Assembly (NCBI RefSeq): GCF_001469955.1 | Contig: NZ_LOPU01000034.1 | Coordinates: forward strand, 1 to 64,000 | Direction of reading: 5' to 3' | DNA from: Haloprofundus marisrubri | Lineage (GTDB): Archaea; Halobacteriota; Halobacteria; Halobacteriales; Haloferacaceae | Length of the DNA: 64,000 nt | Shown here: piece by piece, positions 52,611 through 61,178 of the stretch | Layout: every line of letters begins with the position of its first letter | How positions within the stretch are numbered: the first letter of the stretch is position 1 | Program-made: the position numbers and the translations under genes | The notes under the pieces: generated by a model | Database searches by the model: none | What the model was told of the DNA's origin: nothing | The model's input: the letters and a program-made list of their open reading frames with translations, nothing else

Positions 52611-52729
52611 TTTTACGCCTCGGGTTCGCGCAGGGCGCGAACCGCTCGGCGCAAAAATCTGCACCAAAAAGGCTGAGAGTGCGGCCTGCGGCCGCACTCT
52701 CAGTACGACGGCTGAAACACAGCTCCGCA
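52611..52729. repeat. Intergenic palindrome-rich element, copy 2
   Basis: This compact copy has the same parts as 7868-8090: TTTTAC, a GGTTCGCGC...GCGCGAACC hairpin and CCGCTC, GCAAAAATCTG (52651-52661), ACCAAAAAG (52663-52671), a palindrome (GAGAGTGCGGC / GCCGCACTCTC), GTAC and ACAGCTCCGC. It fills the gap between the Cmi4-like gene and the Cas4-like gene. Confidence 0.6.
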
Positions 52730-52821
52730 GAACCCTGACCGTGCAGTATCGATATATCCCTCGGTTTACAGGAATACTGGGGTCCGTAGGTTCAAATACC
52801 GAGACGGAACCAACTCGTCGC

Positions 52822-53493
52822 GTGCCGACGTTCACCGACCTCTCGCAGGCGACCTACTGTCCGCGGCAGTTGTACTACGCTCGCCGCGACGACGACCGGG
52901 GACCGCCGCCGGAGGTCGCCGAGATTCGAAAACTGGCGTTTCGCTACGGCGAACTCGTCGACGCCGCCGACGAGACGATTCGAGACCTCGGCGTCGCAGT
53001 CGAACCGGAGGCGTACCGCCGGGCGCTTCGAGACCTCCGCGAACGCGACGAATGGTCGAAACTCTGCAATCCCGCCGAATGCGAGCGGTTGCTCCGCGGC
53101 AAGGACGCTCGTGGCATCGCGCACAAAGTTCTCACGAGCGGGTCGGACGACGACGACCCGCCGATACCGACACTCGTCTCGCCCGGCCAACCGCCCGAAC
53201 GCGGCGTTTGGAAGCCACAGAAAGTGCGCGCCGTCGCCGCGGCGAAGGCGCTCTCGTGGGAGGAAGAACGCGAGATTCCGCAAACGCTCGTGGAGTATCC
53301 GACGGTCGGCGCCGTGCGAACGGTTCGGCTGACGACCCGAGCGAAAGCCGCCTATCGAACCGCCGTTCGAACCGTGCAGTCGATGGACGGCCCGCCGCCA
53401 CGACTCCGCGGCAGCGACAAATGTTCGTCCTGCGAGTATCGGACGGAGTGCGGCATCAAAACCCGGTCGCTGCGGTCGCTGTTCGGGTTGTGA
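52822..53493 (+). CDS. Stand-alone Cas4/RecB-like protein
   Basis: A 223-residue protein resembling Cas4. N-terminal FTDLSQATYCPRQLYYARR provides one Cys and KCSSCEYRTECG at the C-terminus three more, the arrangement of the Cas4 4Fe-4S cluster. The RecB nuclease core is unclear: I cannot identify the usual D...ExK with confidence, and VEYPTVGAVR may stand in part for it. No CRISPR array or other cas gene is within the window. GTG 52822 is chosen, since TTCAAATA (52791-52798) is a TATA box about 27 bases before it; the ORF from 52741 includes intergenic sequence. Confidence 0.75.
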   Translation: MPTFTDLSQATYCPRQLYYARRDDDRGPPPEVAEIRKLAFRYGELVDAADETIRDLGVAVEPEAYRRALRDLRERDEWSKLCNPAECERLLRGKDARGIAHKVLTSGSDDDDPPIPTLVSPGQPPERGVWKPQKVRAVAAAKALSWEEEREIPQTLVEYPTVGAVRTVRLTTRAKAAYRTAVRTVQSMDGPPPRLRGSDKCSSCEYRTECGIKTRSLRSLFGL

Positions 53494-53529
53494 GTCGTCG
53501 CCTTACTCGCGTTCTGGCCACGCTTCGGC

Positions 53530-54117
53530 TTACTCGCGTTCCAACCACGCTTCGATGTCGTCCGCGCGCGCCCCGCGACGGTGGACGACGTTCTCGCCCA
53601 CGTCGACCACCGTGCTCTCGGTGCCGGCCGTTTCGCCGTCGTCGAGCACCGCACCGACCGAGTCGAGAATTCGAGCGTCGAGTTCGTCGACGCGGCGGAC
53701 GCTTCCCGCACCACTCCGATTGGCGCTCGTCGCCGTCAACGGCGTCGGCGCGAGTTCCGAGAGCAGTTCGAGCGCGAGGTCGTGGTCCGGGACCCGGATG
53801 CCGACGCGGTCGCTGCCGGCGGTCAGAACGTCGGGAACCATCTCCCGACGGGGGGTAACGACGGTGACCGGACCCGGGAGGAACTCGCGCATGAACCGGG
53901 TTTCGCGGTCGGTCGGGTCGGTGTACTGCAACGCGGCGTCGACGCTCGGCACGCCGAGCGAGAGGGGTTTGTCGCGTGCGCGGCCCTTCAGCTCGAACAC
54001 GCGTTCGACGGCGTCGGCGTCGATGGCGTTCGCGCCGAGTCCGTACACCGTTTCCGTCGGATAGACGACCGCCTCGCCGCGTTCGACGGCGGCGACGGCG
54101 TCGACGATTGTGTCCAT
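53530..54117 (-). CDS. L-threonylcarbamoyladenylate synthase (Sua5/TsaC)
   Basis: A 195-residue YrdC-domain enzyme, making threonylcarbamoyl-AMP for the t6A37 modification of tRNAs reading ANN codons. Characteristic runs are GEAVVYPTETVYGLGANA, FELKGRARDKPLSLGV, FLPGPVTVV and ATSANRSGAGS, then TESTVVDVG. It is a TsaC-length protein without the Sua5 C-terminal domain. ATG 54117 is preferred to 54141, whose codons are not conserved-looking. It converges on the Cas4-like gene. Confidence 0.9.
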   Translation of the reverse strand: MDTIVDAVAAVERGEAVVYPTETVYGLGANAIDADAVERVFELKGRARDKPLSLGVPSVDAALQYTDPTDRETRFMREFLPGPVTVVTPRREMVPDVLTAGSDRVGIRVPDHDLALELLSELAPTPLTATSANRSGAGSVRRVDELDARILDSVGAVLDDGETAGTESTVVDVGENVVHRRGARADDIEAWLERE

Positions 54118-54201
54118 ACGGATGGATTGCCGGTCGGGCAAAAAAGCGTGCTGCGTTCGAGTGACTTCGCGGCAGTGTCGACTCTCGGTTCGTCTCCGGC
54201 C

Positions 54202-54711
54202 TCAGACGAGGTCGTCGATGGCCGCCTCGACCTCGTCGTAGTCGGGGAAGTCGGGCCACTCGCTTGCGACCCACGCGTACTCGACGGTTCGGTCGCCGTC
54301 GAGGAGGAACACCGCTGGCCGGGCCTCGCTCACGCCCGCCATGCCGTCGAGGTCGTTCTCGACGCCGTAGTCGGCGGCGACGCCGTTCTGTGGGTCCGAA
54401 AAGAGCGAGTACTCCATCCCCCGTTCCTCGATGAGTGTCTTGTGCTCGTACGCCGAGGAGATAGAGAGGCCGACGACAGTGAGCTTCTCTCCCCAGCTTC
54501 GGTCACGAATCTCGTTCCACATGTACGTTGCCGGGAACGCGCCGTCCATCGTGTAGAACACGAGGAGAACGGGTCCGTCGTCGGTGAGTTCCGACAGCGA
54601 CACGTCCTCCCAGTACTCCGCGTTGACGAGCGGCCGGGTGAAGTCGGGAGCCGTGTCGCCGACGTCGACGTGGTCCGTCTCGGGGAGGTCGACGACGTCG
54701 AACTCCGGCAT
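54202..54711 (-). CDS. Peroxiredoxin-fold (AhpC/TSA-like) protein without cysteine
   Basis: A 169-residue redoxin-fold protein: APDFTRPLVNAEYWEDVSLSEL, PVLLVFYTMDGAFPATYMW, LTVVGLSISSAYEHKTL and YSLFSDPQNGVAADYGVEND are the usual strands. In an active peroxiredoxin the loop FYxxDFTPVCT holds the peroxidatic Cys; here it is YTMDGAFPATY, and the entire protein has no Cys. Its ATG overlaps the TAA of the glutaredoxin-like gene by one base, so the two are made together. A chaperone, scaffold or thiol-free redox partner role is possible. Confidence 0.8.
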   Translation of the reverse strand: MPEFDVVDLPETDHVDVGDTAPDFTRPLVNAEYWEDVSLSELTDDGPVLLVFYTMDGAFPATYMWNEIRDRSWGEKLTVVGLSISSAYEHKTLIEERGMEYSLFSDPQNGVAADYGVENDLDGMAGVSEARPAVFLLDGDRTVEYAWVASEWPDFPDYDEVEAAIDDLV

Positions 54712-55031
54712 TATGCGGCACCTCCGTTGTCGGCGTCCTCGCGGTCGTCACCGACGTCGACACCGCCGTCGGTCGCCGCCTCGCCGTACGTCTTCTCGAG
54801 GTACTCGACGATGTTCGCCGACTCGGACATCGTCAACCCGGTGTTCTCGTCGACGATGGCCGGGGCGGTGCGTTTGCCCGAGATTCGCTTGACGACGTTG
54901 CGTTGCGAGTGCATCGGTTCGACGAAACGCGAGCGGTAGTCGAGGTCGTACTCGTGGAGTTTGCGGACGACACGCTCGCAGTACGGACACGCCTGTAGCC
55001 GATACAGGGTAATCGCTGGTTCGTCGGACAT
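54711..55031 (-). CDS. Glutaredoxin / GST N-terminal domain protein
   Basis: A 106-residue thioredoxin-fold protein, MSDEPAITLYRLQACPYCERV. CPYC is the redox centre, with NVVKRISGKRTAPAIV as the cis-proline region and LTMSESANIVEYLEKTYG as the GST-N/glutaredoxin end. The C-terminal 20 residues are acidic and probably disordered. It leads a two-gene operon with the cysteine-less redoxin. Haloarchaea mostly lack glutathione and use gamma-glutamylcysteine, which may be its thiol partner. Confidence 0.85.
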   Translation of the reverse strand: MSDEPAITLYRLQACPYCERVVRKLHEYDLDYRSRFVEPMHSQRNVVKRISGKRTAPAIVDENTGLTMSESANIVEYLEKTYGEAATDGGVDVGDDREDADNGGAA

Positions 55032-55134
55032 GCGTTCGGTTACGGGCGTTCGCGGCCTAAGCGCTTCGCTCGCGGAACCTCGCGGGAGGCGAGGACAACT
55101 CTTAATTTGGGTCCAAGATAAGGATAGGTGTCAC

Positions 55135-56553
55135 ATGGGTTTGCGCCTGCTACTCACAGCTCATTCTCTGCCTCTTCAGTCCGCACAAGCGATTGGTCCT
55201 CTCCCGGTCAACTCGACGACTGTCGCCATCGGCGGCGTCTTGACTATCGGAGTGCTCATCGCCCTCTCGGCGTTTTTCTCCTCCTCGGAGATAGCGATGT
55301 TCTCGCTTGCGAAACACCGCGTCGACTCGCTCGTCGAAGACGGTGTCCCGAACGCGAAGACCGTACAGGCGCTCAAAGAGAATCCACACCGTCTGTTGGT
55401 GACTATTCTCGTCGGTAACAACATCGCCAACATCGCGATGTCCTCCATCACGACGGGACTGCTGTCGTACTACGACTTCAGCGGCCTCGAATCCGTGCTC
55501 ATCTCGACGCTCGGTATCACGACGCTCGTGCTGCTGTTCGGCGAGAGTGCGCCGAAGTCCTACGCGGTCGAAAACACGGAGTCGTGGTCGCTCCGAGTCG
55601 CTCGTCCGCTGAAATACTCCGAGTACGTACTCTATCCGTTGGTCGTCTTCTTCGACTACCTCACCCAGTGGATAAACAAAATCACCGGCGGGCAGTCCTC
55701 CATCGAGTCGTCGTACATCACCCGCGACGAGATTCAGGACATGATTGAGACCGGTGAACGTGAGGGCGTCATCGAAGAGGAGGAGCGCGAGATGCTCGAC
55801 CGAATCTTCCGCTTTACGAACACCATCGCCAAGGAGGTGATGACGCCGCGTCTCGACGTGACGGCCGTCCCGAAAGACGCGACCATCGACGAAGCCATCG
55901 AGACGTGTGTGCAGGCCGACCACGAGCGCATCCCCGTCTACGACGGCAACCTCGACAACATCATCGGCATCGTCAACGTGCGTGACCTCGTCCGCGAGAA
56001 ACACTACGGCGAGGGCAGCGACAACCTCGCCGACGTCGTCAACCCGACGCTGCACGTCCCCGAGTCGAAGAACGTCGACGAACTGCTCGCGGAGATGCAG
56101 GACAACCGCCTCCAGATGGTCGTCGTTATCGACGAGTTCGGCACCACCGAGGGAATCATCACGCTCGAAGACGTCGCCGAGGAAATCGTCGGTGACATCC
56201 TCGAAGGTGACGAGGAGGAGGCGTTCGATAGAGTCGACGAGCGCACGACGCTCGTGCGCGGCGAGGTGAACATCGACGAAGTGAACGAGGTACTGGAACT
56301 CGAACTGCCCGAAGGCGAGGAGTTCGAGACGCTCGCCGGGTTCATCTTCAATCGCGCGGGCCGTCTCGTCGAAGAGGGAGAGGAAATCGAGTACGACGGC
56401 GTCGTCATCCGCATCGAAGAGGTCGACAACACCCGCATCATGCGTGCTCGAATCACGATACCCGAGTCGGTCACCGCCGAGAGCGGCGACGAGACCGACG
56501 ACGAGGACGAGACGGACCAGTCCTCAGAGACCGACCAACCACGCCGAACATAA
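55135..56553 (+). CDS. CNNM/CorC-type (hemolysin-family) membrane protein
   Basis: A 472-residue protein. The N-terminal half is a CNNM (DUF21) domain with membrane helices (FFSSSEIAMFSLAKHRV..., VGNNIANIAMSSITTGLL..., FGESAPKSYAVEN), the middle is a CBS pair (VMTPRLDVTAVPKDATIDEA and VVNPTLHVPESKNVDELL), and the C-terminal part a CorC/HlyC domain (LVRGEVNIDEVNEVLELELP). Bacterial relatives are Mg2+ efflux or transport-linked factors; no haemolysin action is implied. CTTAATTT at 55101-55108 sets leaderless start ATG 55135; the frame open from 54961 is intergenic. Confidence 0.87.
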   Translation: MGLRLLLTAHSLPLQSAQAIGPLPVNSTTVAIGGVLTIGVLIALSAFFSSSEIAMFSLAKHRVDSLVEDGVPNAKTVQALKENPHRLLVTILVGNNIANIAMSSITTGLLSYYDFSGLESVLISTLGITTLVLLFGESAPKSYAVENTESWSLRVARPLKYSEYVLYPLVVFFDYLTQWINKITGGQSSIESSYITRDEIQDMIETGEREGVIEEEEREMLDRIFRFTNTIAKEVMTPRLDVTAVPKDATIDEAIETCVQADHERIPVYDGNLDNIIGIVNVRDLVREKHYGEGSDNLADVVNPTLHVPESKNVDELLAEMQDNRLQMVVVIDEFGTTEGIITLEDVAEEIVGDILEGDEEEAFDRVDERTTLVRGEVNIDEVNEVLELELPEGEEFETLAGFIFNRAGRLVEEGEEIEYDGVVIRIEEVDNTRIMRARITIPESVTAESGDETDDEDETDQSSETDQPRRT

Positions 56554-56628
56554 TGCTTATCCTACGGCAGTCGGGAGAGTAACCGAACCGACCGCGACGG
56601 CGCGCCGGCCGTTGGTCGACGCCTCCCG

Positions 56629-58383
56629 ATGATATCTGTAATCGCTGTCGTCCAGTTCGGTGCCGCCATCGTCGGAGCGGTGCTCGCAATCGCCGCGTTC
56701 ACTGCTCGTCGCATTCCCGGAACCCGGTGGTTCGGCGTACTGATGGCCGGCGTTACGGTGTGGGCAGGGGCCGCCGGCGCACAGTGGGTCGTCTCCACAC
56801 CGGCCACTGTCGAGATGCTGGCGCTGGTGGCGTATCTCGGCATCGTCGTCACGCCGGGAGCGTGGGTCGCCTTCGCCGTCGCGTACGCCGGAGGGGGTAA
56901 CCGACTGACGACATCGGTCGTCGCGGGCTTGGCCGTCGAACCCGTCGTCGTCCTGACGCTCGCGGCGACGAACGACGCACACGGACTGTTGTGGTCGAGC
57001 ACCACTGTCGTCGAGAGCGGATTAGCAACCGTCCACGGACCCGCCTTCTGGGTCCACGCGGCGTACTCGTATCTGTTGTTGCTGAGCGGCACGGTCGTGT
57101 TGCTCTGGACCGTCGTCCGACTCGACCTGTACAAACGACACGTCGCGCTGTTGCTCACCGGTGTTGCGCTGCCGTGGGTTGCGAACGCGCTGTACCTCTC
57201 GGGATGGGCGGCGCTGGCGACGACGGACCCGACGCCGGTCGCACTCGTCGGGACCGGCCTCTGTTTTGCCACTGCGGTCGTCAGGTTCCGACTGCTCGAT
57301 ACGATGCCCGTCGTCCGGGAACTCGCCCGCGACGCCGCGTTGGAGGATATGAACGACGGCGCGGTCATCCTCGACCGCAGCGGCGCGATACTCGACCTCA
57401 ACGCCGCCGCCGAAGAGCTGTGTGGCGAACCGCGAACGGCGCTGGTCGACCGTCCGTTCGAGGCGGTGTTTCCGGGCGTCGCGTACGAAGACATCGAAGA
57501 GAACGACCAGAAACTGCTCACTACCACGCTGAACAACGCCCGGCGAACGTTTCGTGTGGAGACGTCGCCGGTTCGGGCGTTTCGCGGTCACCGAATCGGC
57601 CGTCTCGTCACGCTCCGGGACGTGACCGACCGCCGGATTCGTCAGCAGCGTCTCGAAGTCCAGAACCGAGTGCTCCGGCACAATCTGCGCAACGACATGA
57701 ACGTCATACTCGGCTATCTCGACCAAATCGCCGACCAAAGCGAGAGCGAGGGCGTCTCCGCGTCCGTCGAGCGGTGTCGAGAGCGCGGCGTTCGACTCGT
57801 CCGACAGAGCGCGAAGGCGCGGGACGTAGAACGGTTGCTCTCGGAGTCGTCGTCGAACTCCGTCGACCTCGGCGCGACCGTCGACACCGTTTGCGCCGAG
57901 TTCCGCGACCAGTACCCGGATGCGACTATCACCGTCACGACTCCATCGGCGGACTGTCGCGTCCGCGTCGACGGGTCGCTCTCGCGGATCGTCTCGGAAC
58001 TGGTCGAAAACGCCGTCACGCACGGAGACGGCCGCGTCGAACTCACAGTCGACGTCGACGACGACACCGGACGCGTCGTGGTCAGCGACGACGGACCCGG
58101 AATTCCAGCGCACGAGCGGGCGGTCCTCACCACCGGTCGAGAGACGGCGCTCGAACACTCGAGCGGCTTGGGTCTCTGGTTGGTGAAGTGGACCGTCGCT
58201 CGGTCGGGCGGTAGCCTCGACATCCGCGACGGCGGCGACGGGTGTACGGTGGTGTTCTCCGTGCCGCGCGACGACACCGGTGGGAAAGACGAGGACGAAC
58301 AAACAGACGGTGACGACGGGACAGACGAGGCTGCCTCAGACTCCCACGAGCAGGTCGACCACGGTGAAAATCCCGTAGCCTAA
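56629..58383 (+). CDS. Membrane sensor histidine kinase (N7TM-PAS-HATPase)
   Basis: A 584-residue kinase. The first 225 residues are seven membrane helices of the histidine-kinase N7TM type (MISVIAVVQFGAAIVGAVLA...). A PAS domain follows (LEDMNDGAVILDRSGAILDLNAAAEEL), then the archaeal-type phospho-acceptor VLRHNLRNDMNVILGYLDQI and HATPase with N box LVENAVTHGDG, DDGPGIP and a G2 box SSGLGLWLVKW. The last 40 residues are Asp-rich. Its final 48 bases overlap the convergent phosphate permease gene. No partner regulator is adjacent. Confidence 0.87.
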   Translation: MISVIAVVQFGAAIVGAVLAIAAFTARRIPGTRWFGVLMAGVTVWAGAAGAQWVVSTPATVEMLALVAYLGIVVTPGAWVAFAVAYAGGGNRLTTSVVAGLAVEPVVVLTLAATNDAHGLLWSSTTVVESGLATVHGPAFWVHAAYSYLLLLSGTVVLLWTVVRLDLYKRHVALLLTGVALPWVANALYLSGWAALATTDPTPVALVGTGLCFATAVVRFRLLDTMPVVRELARDAALEDMNDGAVILDRSGAILDLNAAAEELCGEPRTALVDRPFEAVFPGVAYEDIEENDQKLLTTTLNNARRTFRVETSPVRAFRGHRIGRLVTLRDVTDRRIRQQRLEVQNRVLRHNLRNDMNVILGYLDQIADQSESEGVSASVERCRERGVRLVRQSAKARDVERLLSESSSNSVDLGATVDTVCAEFRDQYPDATITVTTPSADCRVRVDGSLSRIVSELVENAVTHGDGRVELTVDVDDDTGRVVVSDDGPGIPAHERAVLTTGRETALEHSSGLGLWLVKWTVARSGGSLDIRDGGDGCTVVFSVPRDDTGGKDEDEQTDGDDGTDEAASDSHEQVDHGENPVA

Positions 58384-59538
58384 CGCGAGTGCCAGCGCTA
58401 ACGACCCGACCCACGCGAGCACCGTGTACAGCATCTTCTTGCGACTCACCCCGCTACCGCCGGCGGCGTAGCCGCTGCCGATGATGGCGCTGACGATGAT
58501 TTCGTTGAACGAGACGGGAATACCGAAGGCGACGGCCGCCTGTGCGATGGCGAACGAGGGGATGAGCGCGGCGATAGAGCGCCGCGGGCCGAGCGAGGAG
58601 TAGTCCTGTGCGATGGCCTTTATCATCCGCGGCGCGCCGGTCCACGACCCCGCCAACAGTCCGAGGCCACCGCCGACCAGCACGACGATGAGTGGAATCG
58701 GTGTCGCCGGACCCAGAAGGGGAACGAGCGGGCCGATGGCGAGACCGACCTGACTGCCGCCCGCCGAGAACGCGACGAGGCCGCCGAGTGCCAAGAGGAA
58801 CCGCCGTTGTCCGCTGGCGGCGTCGCGCACCATGTTTCGGTACAGTGCGACGACGACGAGTGCCGCGAGCACGAGCGTCACGAGGATTCGGCCGACGGGG
58901 AGACCCGACACCGACGGAATGCCGAGACGGGTCGCCGTGGCGACGGCGATACTCGCGCCGGCACTTCCCGGACCGAGCACCGAGAACTGGACGTTGGCGA
59001 CGAGTGCGCCGACGATGCCGGCGAGAAGTGGAACGGCGAAACGCTCGGCGACGCGTTCGGCCCGAAGCGTCTTCGCCGTCGCGTACGCGATACCGCCGCC
59101 GACGAACGGGGTGAGCACCCACAGCGCGACGATTTCTTGGTACTTCGGCCACGCGGGCGCGCCCCCGAGTGCGAGGCCGACACCGACGACGGCCCCGGTG
59201 ACGGTGAACGCGGTGGCGATAGGATACCCCGTGAAGACGCCGACGGCGACGAGCGCCGCCGCGGTCAGCAGACCGACCGTCGCCGCGATGGCCGACAGTT
59301 GGACTCCAACGATGAGTTCGGTTCCGACGGCTTCGGTGACGCTCGCGCCCTGTAACACCGCGCCTGCGAAGCCGAGGATGCCGACGATGAAGCCCGCACG
59401 CATCACCGAGATAGCGTTGGCTCCGACGGCGGGGGCGAACGGCGTCGACCCCGACGACCCAGCACCGATAGCCCACGCCATGAACAGACTGGCGAGGGCC
59501 GCTACGACGAACGTCGCAACCGTCTCGACGGCTACCAT
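58336..59538 (-). CDS. Inorganic phosphate transporter, Pit family
   Basis: A 400-residue permease with about ten membrane helices. MAWAIGAGSSGSTPFAPAVGANAISVMRAGFIVG and a second copy of the motif near IPVSFNEIIVSAIIGSGYAAGGSGVSRKKM are the internal repeats of PiT transporters. It imports phosphate by symport with cations. The stop lies inside the end of the histidine kinase gene on the other strand (58336-58383). No pho regulator is adjacent. Confidence 0.87.
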   Translation of the reverse strand: MVAVETVATFVVAALASLFMAWAIGAGSSGSTPFAPAVGANAISVMRAGFIVGILGFAGAVLQGASVTEAVGTELIVGVQLSAIAATVGLLTAAALVAVGVFTGYPIATAFTVTGAVVGVGLALGGAPAWPKYQEIVALWVLTPFVGGGIAYATAKTLRAERVAERFAVPLLAGIVGALVANVQFSVLGPGSAGASIAVATATRLGIPSVSGLPVGRILVTLVLAALVVVALYRNMVRDAASGQRRFLLALGGLVAFSAGGSQVGLAIGPLVPLLGPATPIPLIVVLVGGGLGLLAGSWTGAPRMIKAIAQDYSSLGPRRSIAALIPSFAIAQAAVAFGIPVSFNEIIVSAIIGSGYAAGGSGVSRKKMLYTVLAWVGSLALALALGYGIFTVVDLLVGV

Positions 59539-59677
59539 TCTGGTCTGTTGTGCGCGCGCTGTTTACAAGTGCCTACCGGGAATCGGCGAGTTTCGACGGC
59601 GTCGGTCGTCACCGATTTCGTCGTCGCCGATTCGGCCGTTACCGGGCGAGTGCGCGAGTCAGTGCCGACGACCGGCG

Positions 59678-59863
59678 TCAGCGACGACCCTCGTCGTAGC
59701 CTTGCTGGAGTCCGGTGACCGTCCGGCGGACGAACAGATACGCGAAGAAGACGAACAACAGCATCGCGAGGATGAGGCCGACGAACACCGGGTCGTTACC
59801 CAGCGCCTCGACGACGGTGTCGACGATAGAGCCTTGGGCGACGACGGGCGACGATTCAGACAT
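59678..59863 (-). CDS. Small single-helix membrane protein
   Basis: A 61-residue protein, MSESSPVVAQGSIVDTVVEAL, with one helix VFVGLILAMLLFVFFAYLFV and a basic/Gln end RRTVTGLQQGYDEGRR. CTATAGG on the minus strand (59887-59893) is a good TATA box about 24-30 bases before ATG 59863. Function is unknown. Divergent from the membrane HTH gene. Confidence 0.62.
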   Translation of the reverse strand: MSESSPVVAQGSIVDTVVEALGNDPVFVGLILAMLLFVFFAYLFVRRTVTGLQQGYDEGRR

Positions 59864-59953
59864 AGCGACCACTCGCCGCGGCGGGCCTATAGCCGTTTCG
59901 CACGCGTGGAGTGAGGGGAACGCTCTTGTGTGCCGCCTCGGAATCGGGGAGAG

Positions 59954-60958
59954 ATGGCCGGTCTGTTGCCCTCCAGCCCACCGACCGACGACCCCGGCGA
60001 CCCGCGCGTCATCGGACTCGACAGCGACGCCGCCGACGAGTTGCTCTCGGCGCTGTCGTCTCGGACCGCCCGACGCATTCTCGCAACGCTCCACGAGGAA
60101 CCGACGACGCCCGCCGAACTCGCCGACCGCGTCGATACCTCCTTACAGAACGTCCAGTATCACCTCGGAAACCTCGAAGACGCCGGTATCGTCGAAGTCG
60201 TCGGCACCGCCTACTCCGAGAAAGGCCGCGAGATGAAGGTGTACGGCCCCTCCGACCGGGCGCTCGTCGTCGTCGCCGGCCGCGAGGAGGAGACGAGCGG
60301 CCTCCGGGCGATGCTCTCTCGACTCGTCGGCGGCGTCGGCGTACTCGGCGTCGCCAGCCTCGTCATCGACCGACTTCTCGGCGGCCCGACAGCCGATTTC
60401 ACGCCGTTCGCCTTCGGGTCGTCGGGTGGTCCGCAGGACCAAAGCGGCGAAGCCACTGCCGGGTCAGCCGACGGCGGCAGTGCGACCGGTGCGGGCGGTG
60501 CTGGCAGTGACGACGGCGACGCCGGCGGGTACGACGTGAACTCCGACAGCAACGAGAGCACCATCTCGGACCCGACCGGAACCGCGGACGCGACGACACC
60601 GGGCGCACAGGCGACCGGGACGCCGGTCGAAGAGAGTACAGCAGCAACGGAGACCGCGGCAGCGACGGAGACGCCGGTCGCAACGGAGACGCCGGTCGCA
60701 ACGGAGACGCCGGCGGAGACGGGCGGAGAACAGGCCGACACCGTGACCGAGACGCTCGCGGAGACGGCGACGCCCGACGGCGGGGGTACAGTGACACCGC
60801 AGTCGGCGCTCGACACCGCGACCGAAGTTTCGGGCGGCGTCGCCGACGCCGGCGGACAGTCGCTCGTCGACGTACTCGCCGCCTCACCGGGGTTTCTGTT
60901 CTTCCTCGGCGGTGTCGCGGTGCTTCTGGTCGCGCTGTACGTCCGTTCGCAGCGATAG
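59954..60958 (+). CDS. Membrane-anchored winged-helix regulator with Thr/Glu linker
   Basis: A 334-residue protein. Residues 30-105 form an ArsR-type winged helix (LLSALSSRTARRILATLHEE, PAELADRVDTSLQNVQYHLGNLEDAGIVEVVG). A first hydrophobic segment (LVGGVGVLGVASLVIDRLLG) follows, then 150 residues of low-complexity Ser/Thr/Glu/Gly, and a final membrane helix (FLFFLGGVAVLLVALYVRSQ). With the HTH inside, the long linker would be outside between two helices, so an extracellular signal could reach DNA directly. ATG 59954 is preferred to GTG 59930. Confidence 0.78.
   Translation: MAGLLPSSPPTDDPGDPRVIGLDSDAADELLSALSSRTARRILATLHEEPTTPAELADRVDTSLQNVQYHLGNLEDAGIVEVVGTAYSEKGREMKVYGPSDRALVVVAGREEETSGLRAMLSRLVGGVGVLGVASLVIDRLLGGPTADFTPFAFGSSGGPQDQSGEATAGSADGGSATGAGGAGSDDGDAGGYDVNSDSNESTISDPTGTADATTPGAQATGTPVEESTAATETAAATETPVATETPVATETPAETGGEQADTVTETLAETATPDGGGTVTPQSALDTATEVSGGVADAGGQSLVDVLAASPGFLFFLGGVAVLLVALYVRSQR
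60662..60715 (+). repeat. Three 18-base coding repeats (ATETPV units)
   Basis: Units starting at 60662, 60680 and 60698 encode ATETPV, ATETPV and ATETPA in the Thr/Glu linker of the membrane HTH gene. The second and third units begin identically for 16 bases. This is a slippage-prone tandem in a disordered linker. Confidence 0.8.
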
Positions 60959-61178
60959 GTAAAACGAGCGTTTGACCTTACGACGCGTATTTGACACCGG
61001 GGCCTATAGATAAGCGTGCAACCGCCTCGCTTCGGCCCACCGTGACCGACGCCGCCTCCCTCGGCGTCGAACTCGACGTGCTGACTGACGGGCCGACGAG
61101 GTGGTTCACGGCCCTCCAACTCCCTCCCGGCCCTCCACTCGCCCCTCCTCCCTCTCACCCCAAGCCCACGAGCGACCG
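60959..61178. other. Gene-free spacer between convergent genes
   Basis: Between the stops of the membrane HTH gene and the phosphoesterase gene (220 bases) I see no frame with haloarchaeal amino-acid use and no strong hairpin. A C/T-rich stretch around 61119-61167 is the only local bias, with CCCTCC and CCCTCC repeats. Confidence 0.4.
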
